A stretch of 62,111 nt of DNA. It comes from SFHK01 sp045538305. Its GTDB lineage: Bacteria; Bacillota; Clostridia; Christensenellales; Aristaeellaceae. Location: contig JAZSRC010000087.1 of the NCBI GenBank assembly GCA_045538305.1, forward strand, positions 1 to 62,111. The letters are read 5' to 3'. Made by a program: the position numbers and the translations under genes. Below, one piece after another: positions 42,462 through 51,497 of the stretch. The notes below the pieces were generated by a model. That model had not been told where the DNA came from. It searched no databases and saw only the letters and a list, made by a program, of their open reading frames with translations. Each line of letters starts with the position of its first letter. The stretch's first letter is position 1.

Positions 42462-43757
42462 TCATTCACCTCCGTTTCCACTTTGCTTACGCCCGATGGC
42501 AAGCGTGCCTTGCGTATCCGTAATCAGAACGCGCTTCATTTCGCCGCTCTTTTCGTCTGCACGCACACGCACATAACATGCGGTATAACCCTCGCATGTA
42601 CCATCGGGCATTTCGGTTTCAAAAAGTACATCCTGATATGTACCTTTCAATGATTGGACGTATTCCAGTTCCATCCGGTTCCCGACTTCTATCAGTTTAG
42701 CAGCCCGCAATTTTTTTACCTCTTCAGGCACATGATCGGGAAGCCTGTCCGCTACGGTGCCGGAGCGCCTGGAATACGGAAATACATGGATTCTCGCAAA
42801 TCTGACTTTTTGGATAAACCGTACCGTTTCCTCAAATTCCTCATCCGTTTCTCCCGGAAAACCGGCAATGATATCGGTTGTAATTGCGCAATCAGGAAAG
42901 AAATCTCTTAGAATTCTGACGGCATTCAGATACTCTTCGGGCGTATAGCGCCTGCGCATGCGTTCCAGCACTCCGGCGCTTCCGCTCTGAAGCGACAGAT
43001 GAAACTGCGGACAAACCTTTGTAAGACTGCGAAGCTGTTTTGCGAATTCCTCCGTTATGCCATAAGGCTCAAGGGAACCCAGACGGATTCTGTTAACGCC
43101 GTCAATTTCGTTTACAACGCGGATTGCATCAATAAGGCTGTTTCCCGTTTGCCGTCCGTATGACGCAAGATGTATTCCAGTAATAACAAGTTCACGGTAT
43201 CCGGCGCATGCCAGGCGTTTTGCTTCCGCGCGTATATCGTCAATATCCATGGACCTTACAGGGCCGCGTACGTACGGTATAATACAATAGGCGCAGTATC
43301 GGTCGCAGCCTTCCTGTATTTTCATGGTGGCTCGCGTTTTTCCTTCATGTCTCGATACACTCAGGTTTTCAAACGCTGCGCCTTTCAGCGGTTTGGTTGC
43401 ATCGATGGGTCTGCCCGTTTCAATGGATTCCCGTAAAAGGGATACTACCTCTTTTCGCTGCTGAACGCCAATTACAAGCCTTACGCCCGGCAGCATTACG
43501 CGTTCAGGATCTCGCTGCGCGAGGCAGCCTGCACATATTACGCTTGCGAATGGATGCTCACGAAGGATCTTTCGAATCAGCTTCATGGACTTTTGATCAC
43601 CCGTACCTGTAACCGTACAGGTATTAATCAGATATACATCCGCCTCGTCATTCATTGAAACGATTTCATAGCCTTCCTTTTCGAAAAGCTCAATCATCGC
43701 CTCGGTATCGTACTGATTGACCTTACAGCCCAATGTATGATATGCGATCCTTGGCAT
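42462..43757 (-). CDS. mtaB: tRNA (N6-threonylcarbamoyladenosine-37-C2) methylthiotransferase MtaB
   Basis: Converts t6A37 to ms2t6A37 in tRNA. 431 residues. The N-terminal UPF0004 domain has HTLGCKVNQYDTEAM and Cys in NTCTVTG and CAGCLAQ for an auxiliary cluster. The radical SAM domain has CDRYCAYCIIPYVRGP, and a C-terminal TRAM-like domain follows at about 370-431. The ATG at 43757 fits the family start and lies five bases after the rsmE stop. Its substrate is made by the YwlC pathway, also in this window. Confidence 0.95.
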   Translation of the reverse strand: MPRIAYHTLGCKVNQYDTEAMIELFEKEGYEIVSMNDEADVYLINTCTVTGTGDQKSMKLIRKILREHPFASVICAGCLAQRDPERVMLPGVRLVIGVQQRKEVVSLLRESIETGRPIDATKPLKGAAFENLSVSRHEGKTRATMKIQEGCDRYCAYCIIPYVRGPVRSMDIDDIRAEAKRLACAGYRELVITGIHLASYGRQTGNSLIDAIRVVNEIDGVNRIRLGSLEPYGITEEFAKQLRSLTKVCPQFHLSLQSGSAGVLERMRRRYTPEEYLNAVRILRDFFPDCAITTDIIAGFPGETDEEFEETVRFIQKVRFARIHVFPYSRRSGTVADRLPDHVPEEVKKLRAAKLIEVGNRMELEYVQSLKGTYQDVLFETEMPDGTCEGYTACYVRVRADEKSGEMKRVLITDTQGTLAIGRKQSGNGGE

Positions 43758-43762
43758 CTTCT

Positions 43763-44494
43763 TTATATATCTCCCCAAAGACTCATTATAACAGCGCAGC
43801 CGGTTACGGCAGCAGTTTCGGCACGAAGAATTCTGGGGCCAAGCGAAACACATTTAGCGCCCGCTTCAATGAAAGCCTCTGCTTCCCTTTGGGATATACC
43901 GCCCTCCGGGCCTACGATATAGGCAACATCCTCGGCATCCGAAAATTCCTGCCAGGCATCCTTCAATCGATAACCGTCGGCTTCTTCCCATAAAAGCGCC
44001 GTTACATCGTGCTTTGCAATCATGGTTACGGCCTTTTTGAAATCGACCGGCGGCAGTATGGTAAGCTCTCTTGCGCGTCCGCATTGCTTTTGGGCTTCCT
44101 TTGCAATCTTCCGGATGCGCGACAGCTTTTTCTCCTGTTCCTTATCGTCAATCTTCGCGATACAGCGTTCCATACGAACGGGAACAAGCGTCGATGCGCC
44201 GAGCTCGGTAAGCTTCTGAGCAATAAACTCGAGCTTTTCACCCTTCGGGATGCCCATATAGATGGTTACGTTCACATCGGCTTCACAGTCATTGAGCGCA
44301 TCGCCGATTTCAACAAACACATTCTCTCCATCGATACGGATTACGCCGCTCCATATTCCGCCCTTTCCGTCAAGCGCTTCCACTTTTTCTCCGTCTTTTA
44401 ATCGGAGTACGCGAAGCGCATGCGCAGCCTCTTCCTTTGAAAGCAGCGCACGGACGGAGTCAGGCCCTTCCGTTTCAATAAAAAAACGATGCAT
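43763..44494 (-). CDS. rsmE: 16S rRNA (uracil-1498-N3) methyltransferase
   Basis: 243 residues, the normal length. The N-terminal PUA-like part begins MHRFFIE and includes HALRVLRLKDGEKVE. The C-terminal SPOUT knot has YIVGPEGGIS and SLGPRILRAETAAVTG, the SAM-binding signature. It starts three bases after the prmA stop, with AAGGGA inside the prmA end. The order dnaJ-prmA-rsmE-mtaB is as in Bacillus. Confidence 0.96.
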   Translation of the reverse strand: MHRFFIETEGPDSVRALLSKEEAAHALRVLRLKDGEKVEALDGKGGIWSGVIRIDGENVFVEIGDALNDCEADVNVTIYMGIPKGEKLEFIAQKLTELGASTLVPVRMERCIAKIDDKEQEKKLSRIRKIAKEAQKQCGRARELTILPPVDFKKAVTMIAKHDVTALLWEEADGYRLKDAWQEFSDAEDVAYIVGPEGGISQREAEAFIEAGAKCVSLGPRILRAETAAVTGCAVIMSLWGDI

Positions 44495-44497
44495 AGC

Positions 44498-45442
44498 TTA
44501 ATCCCTTTGACAGGCGATAGCGGTCCACTCACCCTGATTCCGCTTATCAAGCTTTCCGTATCCTGCCTTAACGAGCGCTTCGATTACCTCGTCCTCACGC
44601 TCCCTGGCGATACCGGAGCAGATGAATACGCCGCCTGGTTTTACAAATTCTCGAACCGGCGCAGAGATCATAATAATAACGTCTGCAATGATGTTGGCAA
44701 TTACGATATCTGCCTTTTCCTTGCATACTTCAAGCAGATTCCCTTCAACCGCCTCGATTACCTCACTAAAGCCGTTGATGTCAATATTCTCTTTGGCTAC
44801 GCGAACCGCCATGGGATCGATATCGCTTGCAAGCACGCGCTTTGCGCCCATATGCGCTGCGGCAATGGCCAATATACCTGTGCCGGTTCCAATATCCATA
44901 GCGGTCATGCCGGGCTTGATATACTCTTCAACCAGCGACACGCACATTCCGGTGGTTTCATGGGTTCCCGTTCCAAATGCCATGCCCGGATCAATCGTAA
45001 CAACCTTATCGCCTTCCTGAGCGTCATATTCTTCCCAGCCTGGACGAATCACAATGTGCTTTCCAAGCCTGAACGGTTTATATTGACTTTTCCAGCTTTC
45101 CGCCCAATCTTCGTCGTCAATCGTCGCCATAGAAACTTCAAGCTTTCCAAGATCCACGCCCGGAGCAACCAGATGCAGATTCAATGCCTTTTCCCTGACG
45201 GCGGCGGCAACGTCGCTTGCACGTTCGTCCATAGGGTAAAAGCCGGTAACCTTTACATCGTCGCCAATTCTCGTTGCAATTTCTTCGTCAATGATATCCC
45301 ACTGCCCCTCTGGCCGCTGATTGAGCTGAACGTCATTCTTATCTTCAATCACAGTTCCGCTGCTTCCGGCGTCAATCAGCATCTGAGACACCAAATCGCT
45401 GGCGATGGTGGTAGTCAAAACGGTAAGCTTCATCCAGTTCAT
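44498..45442 (-). CDS. prmA: Ribosomal protein L11 methyltransferase
   Basis: 314 residues. An N-terminal substrate-binding domain (1-125, including DDEDWAESWKSQYKPF) is followed by the methyltransferase with DPGMAFGTGTHETT, MDIGTGTGILAIAAAHMGA and the amino-methylation motif ANIIADVI. It trimethylates L11. GGAAGG lies about ten bases upstream of the ATG at 45442; a second ATG nine bases later is possible. It follows dnaJ by 17 bases in the heat-shock operon. Confidence 0.96.
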   Translation of the reverse strand: MNWMKLTVLTTTIASDLVSQMLIDAGSSGTVIEDKNDVQLNQRPEGQWDIIDEEIATRIGDDVKVTGFYPMDERASDVAAAVREKALNLHLVAPGVDLGKLEVSMATIDDEDWAESWKSQYKPFRLGKHIVIRPGWEEYDAQEGDKVVTIDPGMAFGTGTHETTGMCVSLVEEYIKPGMTAMDIGTGTGILAIAAAHMGAKRVLASDIDPMAVRVAKENIDINGFSEVIEAVEGNLLEVCKEKADIVIANIIADVIIMISAPVREFVKPGGVFICSGIAREREDEVIEALVKAGYGKLDKRNQGEWTAIACQRD

Positions 45443-45459
45443 AACGTAAACACCTTCCT

Positions 45460-46563
45460 TTAAGAGAACGCATCCTTCACACGTTCAAAGAAAGACTTTT
45501 TCTGTTCATATTCTTTTCCGGTTGTGGATTCATCAAATATGCGCAGTATCTCCTTTTGCTTTTCGGTGAGCTTTTTCGGAACCTCAACGCGGACGTTGAT
45601 ATAAAGGTCGCCCTTATTGTTGCTTCTAATGTAAGGAATTCCAAGACCCTTTACGCGGAATTGAGAACCGGGCTGGGTTCCTTCGGGAATTGCATATTTA
45701 ATAGGCTTATCCAGGGTAGGCACATCGATCTCCGCGCCAAGAGCAGCCTGCGTGAAGGTAATCGGCACATCGATATACAGGTCTGCGCCGTCACGGGTAA
45801 ACACCTTATGGGGCTTTATGGAAATAAACAGCTGCAGGTCGCCGGATGGGCCGCCGTTTTCTCCGGCATTTCCCTGCTGATGTACGGTTACGATCTGCCC
45901 TTCGTCAACACCTGCCGGGATGTTGACACTGCGGCGTCTGGAGGTCTTGATCCGGCCGCGTCCGCTGCACTTGGGACAAGGATCGGTAATTACAGTGCCC
46001 TTGCCATTACATCCGGAGCATGCGCGACGGTTTTGTATGCGGCCGAAGGGCGTGTTGGAAATAACGGTTTCCACGCCTGTTCCGCGGCATTTGCTGCAGG
46101 TCTGGGGCTTTGTCCCTTCCTTTGCCCCCGTTCCTTTACAATCATCGCATACTTCGGTTCTGACAAGGTTGATTTCCTTTGCGCATCCCTTTGCTGCTTC
46201 TTCGAAGGTAAGGGAAATGTTCATGCGAATATCGTCGCCCTGAACCGGACCGTTTCTGCGTCCGCCGGTCTGTCCTCCGGTAAACATATTGAAAATATCG
46301 TCCAACCCGCCCATGCCGCCAAAGCCGGAACCGCCCTGACCAGGCTCTTCAAAGCCAAATTGGTCGTATCTTGCCCTTTTCTGGGGATCGGAAAGCACGC
46401 CGTATGCTTCTCCGATCTCCTTGAATTTTTCCTCGGCTTCCTTATCGCCGGGATTGACATCGGGATGGTACTTCTTGGCCATCTGTCGGTACGCTTTTTT
46501 AATGGCCGCATCATCTGCGTTGCGCTCGATGCCAAGCACCTCATAATAATCCCGTTTCGCCAA
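45460..46563 (-). CDS. dnaJ: Chaperone protein DnaJ
   Basis: Co-chaperone that stimulates DnaK ATP hydrolysis. 367 residues: J domain at 1-70 with the HPD motif (KYHPDVNPGD), a Gly/Phe-rich region at about 75-105, and four CXXCXGXG zinc repeats (CDDCKGTG, CSKCRGTG, CSGCNGKG, CPKCSGRG), then the C-terminal substrate domains. The TTG at 46563 gives the family start MAKRDYYEVLG and has GAGG eight bases upstream; an in-frame GTG nine bases earlier overlaps the binding site. It lies 114 bases after dnaK, with a hairpin in the gap. Confidence 0.97.
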   Translation of the reverse strand: MAKRDYYEVLGIERNADDAAIKKAYRQMAKKYHPDVNPGDKEAEEKFKEIGEAYGVLSDPQKRARYDQFGFEEPGQGGSGFGGMGGLDDIFNMFTGGQTGGRRNGPVQGDDIRMNISLTFEEAAKGCAKEINLVRTEVCDDCKGTGAKEGTKPQTCSKCRGTGVETVISNTPFGRIQNRRACSGCNGKGTVITDPCPKCSGRGRIKTSRRRSVNIPAGVDEGQIVTVHQQGNAGENGGPSGDLQLFISIKPHKVFTRDGADLYIDVPITFTQAALGAEIDVPTLDKPIKYAIPEGTQPGSQFRVKGLGIPYIRSNNKGDLYINVRVEVPKKLTEKQKEILRIFDESTTGKEYEQKKSFFERVKDAFS

Positions 46564-46599
46564 ATTCCACACCTCTTCTTGCGTCTATATCAGCTAAAC

Positions 46600-46629
46600 C
46601 GCGAAAGCCGGTAAAAACCAGCCTTCGCG
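46600..46629 (-). terminator. Hairpin between dnaK and dnaJ
   Basis: A 12-bp stem with G-U pairs (46600-46611 with 46618-46629) and a six-base loop that holds the U-run. No U-tract follows the stem, so it is more likely an RNA stability or partial attenuation element than a full terminator. Confidence 0.5.
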
Positions 46630-46677
46630 TTGTGATTTCGGTTATTTTTGCTTTTCCCAATGTATATGGGATTACCT

Positions 46678-48504
46678 TCAGTTGTCGTTAAAGTTGCTTT
46701 CAACCGTTCCGTCGTCGTTTACGCCGCCCTGCGCACCCTGGGAAGGATCGAAGCCGGCGCCGCCCTGTGGATTCGCCTGCTGATATACCTTACCGAAGAT
46801 TTCATAGGTCTTCTGAGTGAAACCTTCCATTGCGGCCTTGATTGCTTCAGGATTGTTGCCTTCGCGAACCTTTTTGAAGGATTCGAGCTCGCTTTCAAGG
46901 GTGGCCTTGTCGGCGGGATCAAGCTTGCCTTCCATATCCTTCATGGTCTTTTCCGTCTGATAGATCAGGCTGTCCGCCTGGTTTACGGTTTCAACCTCTT
47001 CCTTACGCTTCTTGTCTTCCGCAGCGTACCTCTCGGCTTCATCCATTGCGCGCTTGATGTCTTCTTCAGACATATTGGAGGAAGCGGTAATGGTGATTTT
47101 CTGCTCGTTGCCGGTGCCAAGATCCTTGGCAGATACGTGTACGATGCCGTTTGCGTCGATATCGAAGGTTACTTCAATCTGCGGTACGCCTCTGGGAGCA
47201 GGCGCGATGCCATCCAGCTGGAAGCGGCCGAGGGTCTTATTATACTGGGCCATTTCGCGTTCGCCCTGAAGTACGTGTACGTCTACGCTGCGCTGTCCGT
47301 CGGCTGCGGTAGAGAATACCTGGCTCTTCTTGGTGGGGATGGTGGAGTTGCGGTCAATCAGGCGGGTAAATACGCCGCCCAGCGTTTCAATACCAAGGGA
47401 CAGGGGCGTTACGTCAAGGGGCAGAACGTCCTTTACGTCGCCGCCGAGAACGCCAGCCTGGATGGCTGCGCCAACGGCTACGCACTCGTCGGGGTTGATT
47501 CCCTTGAAGGGCTCTTTACCGGTTACGCGCTGCACCGCTTCCTGAACCGCGGGAATACGGGTGGAGCCGCCAACTAGGATAACCTTATCGATTTCAGAAG
47601 CACGCAGACCGGCATCGTTCATTGCCTGCGTGAGGGGGGTAATGGTCTTTTCAACCAGATCCGCAGTGAGTTCGTTGAACTTGGCTCTGGTGAGCGTAAG
47701 ATCGAGGTGCTTGGGACCGGTTGCATCTGCCGTAATAAAGGGCAGGTTGATGTTTGCATTGAAGTTACCGGAAAGCTCGATCTTGGCGCGCTCTGCAGCT
47801 TCCTTCAGGCGCTGAAGTGCCTGGCGATCGCTTCTCAGGTCAATACCGTTTTCCTTTTTGAATTCCTGAACAATCCAATCGATGATGCGGTTGTCAAAGT
47901 CGTCTCCGCCAAGGCGGTTGTTGCCGGCAGTAGCAAGCACTTCAAATACGCCGCCGCCAACTTCCATCAGAGAAACGTCGAAAGTACCGCCGCCGAGGTC
48001 GTATACCAGAATCTTGTGTACGTCGCCCTTGTCAAGGCCGTAAGCCAGCGCTGCAGCAGTGGGCTCGTTGATAATGCGCTTTACGTCGAGACCTGCAATA
48101 CGGCCTGCGTCTTTGGTAGCCTGGCGCTGTGCGTCAGAGAAGTATGCGGGAACAGTGATGACCGCTTCGGTAACAGGCTGACCGAGATAAGCTTCCGCGT
48201 CTGCCTTCAGCTTCTGAAGAACCATTGCGCTGATCTCCGGCGGAGTATAATCCTTACCGTCGATGCTGACTTTATGAGCCGAACCCATTTCGCGCTTAAT
48301 AGAGATGATGGTTCTGTCGGGATTGGTGACAGCCTGACGCTTTGCTACCTGACCTACAAGGCGTTCGCCATTTTTGGCAAAAGCAACAACAGAGGGCGTA
48401 GTACGGTTGCCTTCAGCATTTGCAATAACGGTAGGCTCGCCGCCTTCCATAACAGCTACACAGGAATTGGTGGTACCCAAATCAATACCGATAATCTTAG
48501 ACAT
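46678..48504 (-). CDS. dnaK: Chaperone protein DnaK
   Basis: 608 residues, normal for Gram-positive DnaK (which lacks one segment of the proteobacterial ATPase). The N-terminus IGIDLGTTNSCVAVMEGGEP, YDLGGGTFDVSLMEVG and VILVGGSTRIPAVQ are the Hsp70 signatures. The substrate domain and a Gly/Asp-rich tail (GGAGFDPSQGAQGG) follow. AGGAGG lies upstream of the ATG. It is transcribed in the CIRCE-controlled hrcA-grpE-dnaK-dnaJ operon. Confidence 0.98.
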   Translation of the reverse strand: MSKIIGIDLGTTNSCVAVMEGGEPTVIANAEGNRTTPSVVAFAKNGERLVGQVAKRQAVTNPDRTIISIKREMGSAHKVSIDGKDYTPPEISAMVLQKLKADAEAYLGQPVTEAVITVPAYFSDAQRQATKDAGRIAGLDVKRIINEPTAAALAYGLDKGDVHKILVYDLGGGTFDVSLMEVGGGVFEVLATAGNNRLGGDDFDNRIIDWIVQEFKKENGIDLRSDRQALQRLKEAAERAKIELSGNFNANINLPFITADATGPKHLDLTLTRAKFNELTADLVEKTITPLTQAMNDAGLRASEIDKVILVGGSTRIPAVQEAVQRVTGKEPFKGINPDECVAVGAAIQAGVLGGDVKDVLPLDVTPLSLGIETLGGVFTRLIDRNSTIPTKKSQVFSTAADGQRSVDVHVLQGEREMAQYNKTLGRFQLDGIAPAPRGVPQIEVTFDIDANGIVHVSAKDLGTGNEQKITITASSNMSEEDIKRAMDEAERYAAEDKKRKEEVETVNQADSLIYQTEKTMKDMEGKLDPADKATLESELESFKKVREGNNPEAIKAAMEGFTQKTYEIFGKVYQQANPQGGAGFDPSQGAQGGVNDDGTVESNFNDN

Positions 48505-48547
48505 ATGATTTCCTCCTAATAAAATGCAATGATATAGTCAATCAAAT

Positions 48548-49153
48548 TCACTCTTCGCCGGATGATACCTTTACCATCGCGTATCGAATGATTTTATCCT
48601 TCACGCGGTAGCCCTTCTGGAATACCTCGCAAATCACATCTTCTTCTCCGCCACTTTCCCGCATGATTGCATTGTGAAGCTCCGGATCGAACTTTTCTCC
48701 AAGCGCAGGAACCTCTTCAAGGCCAAGCTTTCCAAGCGAGTCCGCCATAAGTTTGAGGGTCATTTTTACGCCCTCTACCATGGGGCCGTCTTCACCCTGC
48801 TGCTGTGCATGTGCGATCGCACGATCGAGATTGTCGATGATGGGAAGCACCTGAAACAGAGTTTCGCGAACGCCTTCATCATATGCTTCCGTACGGACAG
48901 AGGCATTTCTGCGTTTGAAGTTTGCAAACTCCGCCTGCTGCCTCATAAGAGCGTCCTTATATGAATCGCGTTCTTCTACTGTTTTGGAAAGAGCGGCTGC
49001 CCATTCCTCCTGTGTAGGCGTTTCGCAGACTTCGGTTTCCACATTTGTTTCTTCCTGAATGGTTTCGTTGAGTTCCGCATTCAGCGTTTCGTTTTCATTC
49101 ACGCTTGTCTGCGATTCCTGCTGATTGTTCATTTTCTTCCCCTTTTTCTTCAT
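48548..49153 (-). CDS. grpE: Nucleotide exchange factor GrpE
   Basis: 201 residues if the ATG at 49153 is used. The first 60 residues are Asn/Glu/Thr-rich and disordered. A coiled coil (about 65-105, SKTVEERDSYKDALMRQQAE) is followed by the conserved FANFKRRNASVRTEAYDEG and the C-terminal beta-wing with EVFQKGYRVKDKIIRYAMVKV. Start choice is uncertain: a GTG at 49159, the ATG at 49153 (GGAG ten bases upstream) and an ATG at 49132 (GGGG six bases upstream) are all possible. It begins two bases after the hrcA stop. Confidence 0.94.
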   Translation of the reverse strand: MKKKGKKMNNQQESQTSVNENETLNAELNETIQEETNVETEVCETPTQEEWAAALSKTVEERDSYKDALMRQQAEFANFKRRNASVRTEAYDEGVRETLFQVLPIIDNLDRAIAHAQQQGEDGPMVEGVKMTLKLMADSLGKLGLEEVPALGEKFDPELHNAIMRESGGEEDVICEVFQKGYRVKDKIIRYAMVKVSSGEE

Positions 49154-49155
49154 TT

Positions 49156-50181
49156 TCACTTATCTCCAGACAAAAGATTGCTGATTACCTGACCCATATA
49201 TTCCATAACAGTAAGTACACGGCGGTAATTCATTCTGGTCGGACCGATGATACCAAGCGTTCCCTTCGCATGGTTTCCGACGCGATACGTAGCAGTTACC
49301 AGTGAACAGTCTTTCAATTCGTCCATTTCATTTTCAGGGCCAATTCGAATCGAAATCTCCATTCCTCCGCTCCGTTTGAGAATACCTGCGAGGCGATCCT
49401 TCGATTCCAATATTGCAAGGAAGTTCTTTGCTTTTTCAACATCGCTGTATTCAGGGTAATTCAGCATTTTGCTGGTTCCTCCTACGACGATGTCCTCCGG
49501 CGCATCCTCCATCAGCTTATCTTCCATGGCGCTCATAACGCCGCCCAGCAAACGCCTGTGGGTCGATAAATCCCGGAACATATGCGCAAATATCTGCCGG
49601 ACTTCGCTGAGCGTATGCTCCTGAAGCTGCTCTGTCAGCATTTCGGATATACGGTAGAGGTGCTCGCTGGAAATACCCTCCGGAATTCGGACTGCAGCGT
49701 CCTTTATGATTCCGGCTGAAGTAACCACGATCATCAGCGCCATGGTATCGGATACCGGTACCAGCTGCACGCGGCGAATTCGCAGAGTTCTGATTTGCGG
49801 CGCTACGATAACGGATGTATACTGCGTTGCATCAGAAAGTACGTTTGCAGCGGCGCGGATCATATCCTCAACCTGGCGGGAACGATTGGAGAGGTATTCG
49901 TCAATCCACGCTTTTTCCTCCTGCTCTATACCTCTTGTTTTCATCAGGTGATCGACATACAGGCGATAGGCTTTATGGGAAGGAATCCTGCCTGAGGAAG
50001 TGTGGGGCTGCGCAAGATAGCCAAGCTCCTCAAGATCGCTCATTTCATTTCGTATTGTGGCGGGCGAAAAACCCACACCTGATTTTCGGGAAATTGTGCG
50101 CGACCCTACAGGCATTGCAGTTAATATATAATCGTCAATAATGGCTTTGAGGATCATATATTTTCGCTCATCCAGCGTCAT
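49156..50181 (-). CDS. hrcA: Heat-inducible transcription repressor HrcA
   Basis: 341 residues. The N-terminal winged helix-turn-helix (1-75) contains GSRTISRKSGVGFSPATIRNEMSDLEELGYL. The inserted dimerisation region and GAF-like C-terminal part (about 100-341) end with TLGIIGPTRMNYRRVLTVMEYM, as in the family. It binds CIRCE, found just upstream at 50203-50229, and represses its own operon when GroEL keeps it active. GGAGG lies upstream of the ATG. Confidence 0.97.
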   Translation of the reverse strand: MTLDERKYMILKAIIDDYILTAMPVGSRTISRKSGVGFSPATIRNEMSDLEELGYLAQPHTSSGRIPSHKAYRLYVDHLMKTRGIEQEEKAWIDEYLSNRSRQVEDMIRAAANVLSDATQYTSVIVAPQIRTLRIRRVQLVPVSDTMALMIVVTSAGIIKDAAVRIPEGISSEHLYRISEMLTEQLQEHTLSEVRQIFAHMFRDLSTHRRLLGGVMSAMEDKLMEDAPEDIVVGGTSKMLNYPEYSDVEKAKNFLAILESKDRLAGILKRSGGMEISIRIGPENEMDELKDCSLVTATYRVGNHAKGTLGIIGPTRMNYRRVLTVMEYMGQVISNLLSGDK

Positions 50182-50202
50182 GCACTCACCTCCCTTTGAT
50201 CG

Positions 50203-50229
50203 TTAGCACTCATTTAGGTCGAGTGCTAA
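50203..50229. promoter_or_regulatory. CIRCE operator
   Basis: TTAGCACTC (50203-50211), nine-base spacer, GAGTGCTAA (50221-50229): a perfect consensus CIRCE, 22 bases upstream of hrcA and within the predicted 5' UTR. HrcA is the expected repressor. Confidence 0.97.
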
Positions 50230-50240
50230 TTTCTGAGATA

Positions 50241-50270
50241 AGATTAGCACTCTCCGAGGTAGTTTGTCAA
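50241..50270 (-). promoter_or_regulatory. hrcA operon promoter overlapped by a third CIRCE half-site
   Basis: TTGACA (50265-50270), 18-base spacer, TAATCT (50241-50246) as the -10. An extra half-site TTAGCACTC (50244-50252 on the plus strand) overlaps the -10 and spacer. Confidence 0.7.
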
Positions 50271-50347
50271 TACCCGCACCAGAAAAAACATGTTAAAGTT
50301 GGAATACAGTACAAATTTTGCAAAGATTTCCGGGATATCATGCACTT

Positions 50348-50383
50348 AAAAAGAGAGCGCTCTGAGCGAATGTCTCAAAGCGC
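50348..50383 (-). terminator. Intrinsic terminator overlapping the hemW stop codon
   Basis: A ten-bp stem (50357-50366 with 50374-50383, one G-U) with a seven-base loop; U-rich downstream to 50348. The hemW stop (50375-50377) lies within the 5' arm of the RNA hairpin. It separates lepA-hemW from hrcA. Confidence 0.8.
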
Positions 50384-51496
50384 CCAAACGAGCTTTACAA
50401 CGATTGCATTCTGAAGATCCAGTCCGCGGGGTGTAAAGCGAAGATAATGGCCGTCAATTTCTACCAATCCTGCTTTTTCAAGCGTTTTCGCGCTTGAAAC
50501 AAGTTTTTCTGTCCGATCGCATCCATAGTTTTCGGAAAATGTCTGTAAATCGAGGCCACGAGTCATTCTGGTTTCCAGCATTATGCTTTCCTCCATACGC
50601 TCAAAAAGCGGAATATCGTTAGCTTCCGTCTTTCGTTCGCCCTTTATGTACTTAGAAAAGCATGGATTTGAAAATCTTACTTCATTCATCAGCGAATGGG
50701 CGGAGCTTCCAAGGCCCAGATAGTTCTGACGCGTCCAATATCCTATATTGTGCCTGCATTCACAGCCTTCATACGCATAATTCGATATCTCATATCGCTT
50801 CATACCGTGCTTTTCGCATTCCTCCCAGCACAACTTCTGCATGTCGGCAGAAACATCGTCATCGGGGATTGATATCTCCCCTCTTTCCGCCATGCACGAA
50901 AGGCGCGTGCCTTCTTCAAGAATCAAGCTGTACATGGAAAGATGGGAAACGCCCAGCGACAACACCTGCCGGACGGATTCCAAAAAATCCTCATTCGTCT
51001 GCATGGGCAAAGCGTACATGAGATCAATATTGATATTTGAAAACCCTGCCCTATTTGCCATATCGACTGCGTCGATTACATCCCGCCAGATGTGAATGCG
51101 TCCAAGCAGTTTAAGGAGGTGGGTTTGTGCAGCCTGCGCTCCAAAGGACAACCTGTTTACGCCAAGCGCTCTGATCAGCGAAAGCTTACTGCCGTCAACC
51201 GTTCCCGGGTTCGCTTCCATGCTGAATTCAGCATCCTGCGCAATGGGAAAAACGGATCTGATTCCCTCAATCAAGCGTTCAAGCTGTTTTTCGGACAATA
51301 CAGAAGGCGTACCTCCGCCGATATAGACGGATGGCACGCTCCTGATTCTGTATTCATCCCGTGAAAGCTTTGCTTCTTTGAGCACCTGATCAATATACGC
51401 ATCCTGATACGTTTCAAAACCCGGATACGATTCAAAATCGCAATATGCGCATTTGCTTTTGCAAAACGGTATGTGAATATATAATGACGCTTTCAT
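50375..51496 (-). CDS. hemW: Radical SAM heme chaperone HemW
   Basis: 373 residues from the ATG at 51496, where the family start (SLYIHIPFC) lies. The cluster is CX3CX2C in CKSKCAYCDF, followed by YIGGGTPSVLSEKQLERL and the C-terminal HemN-like domain (ALPMQTNEDF, YWTRQNYLGLGSSAHS). HemW handles heme transfer rather than coproporphyrinogen oxidation, as far as characterised members show. The start lies one base past the lepA stop and the binding site is weak, so translation is coupled to lepA, the Bacillus order. Confidence 0.94.
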   Translation of the reverse strand: MKASLYIHIPFCKSKCAYCDFESYPGFETYQDAYIDQVLKEAKLSRDEYRIRSVPSVYIGGGTPSVLSEKQLERLIEGIRSVFPIAQDAEFSMEANPGTVDGSKLSLIRALGVNRLSFGAQAAQTHLLKLLGRIHIWRDVIDAVDMANRAGFSNINIDLMYALPMQTNEDFLESVRQVLSLGVSHLSMYSLILEEGTRLSCMAERGEISIPDDDVSADMQKLCWEECEKHGMKRYEISNYAYEGCECRHNIGYWTRQNYLGLGSSAHSLMNEVRFSNPCFSKYIKGERKTEANDIPLFERMEESIMLETRMTRGLDLQTFSENYGCDRTEKLVSSAKTLEKAGLVEIDGHYLRFTPRGLDLQNAIVVKLVWAL

Positions 51497-51497
51497 A

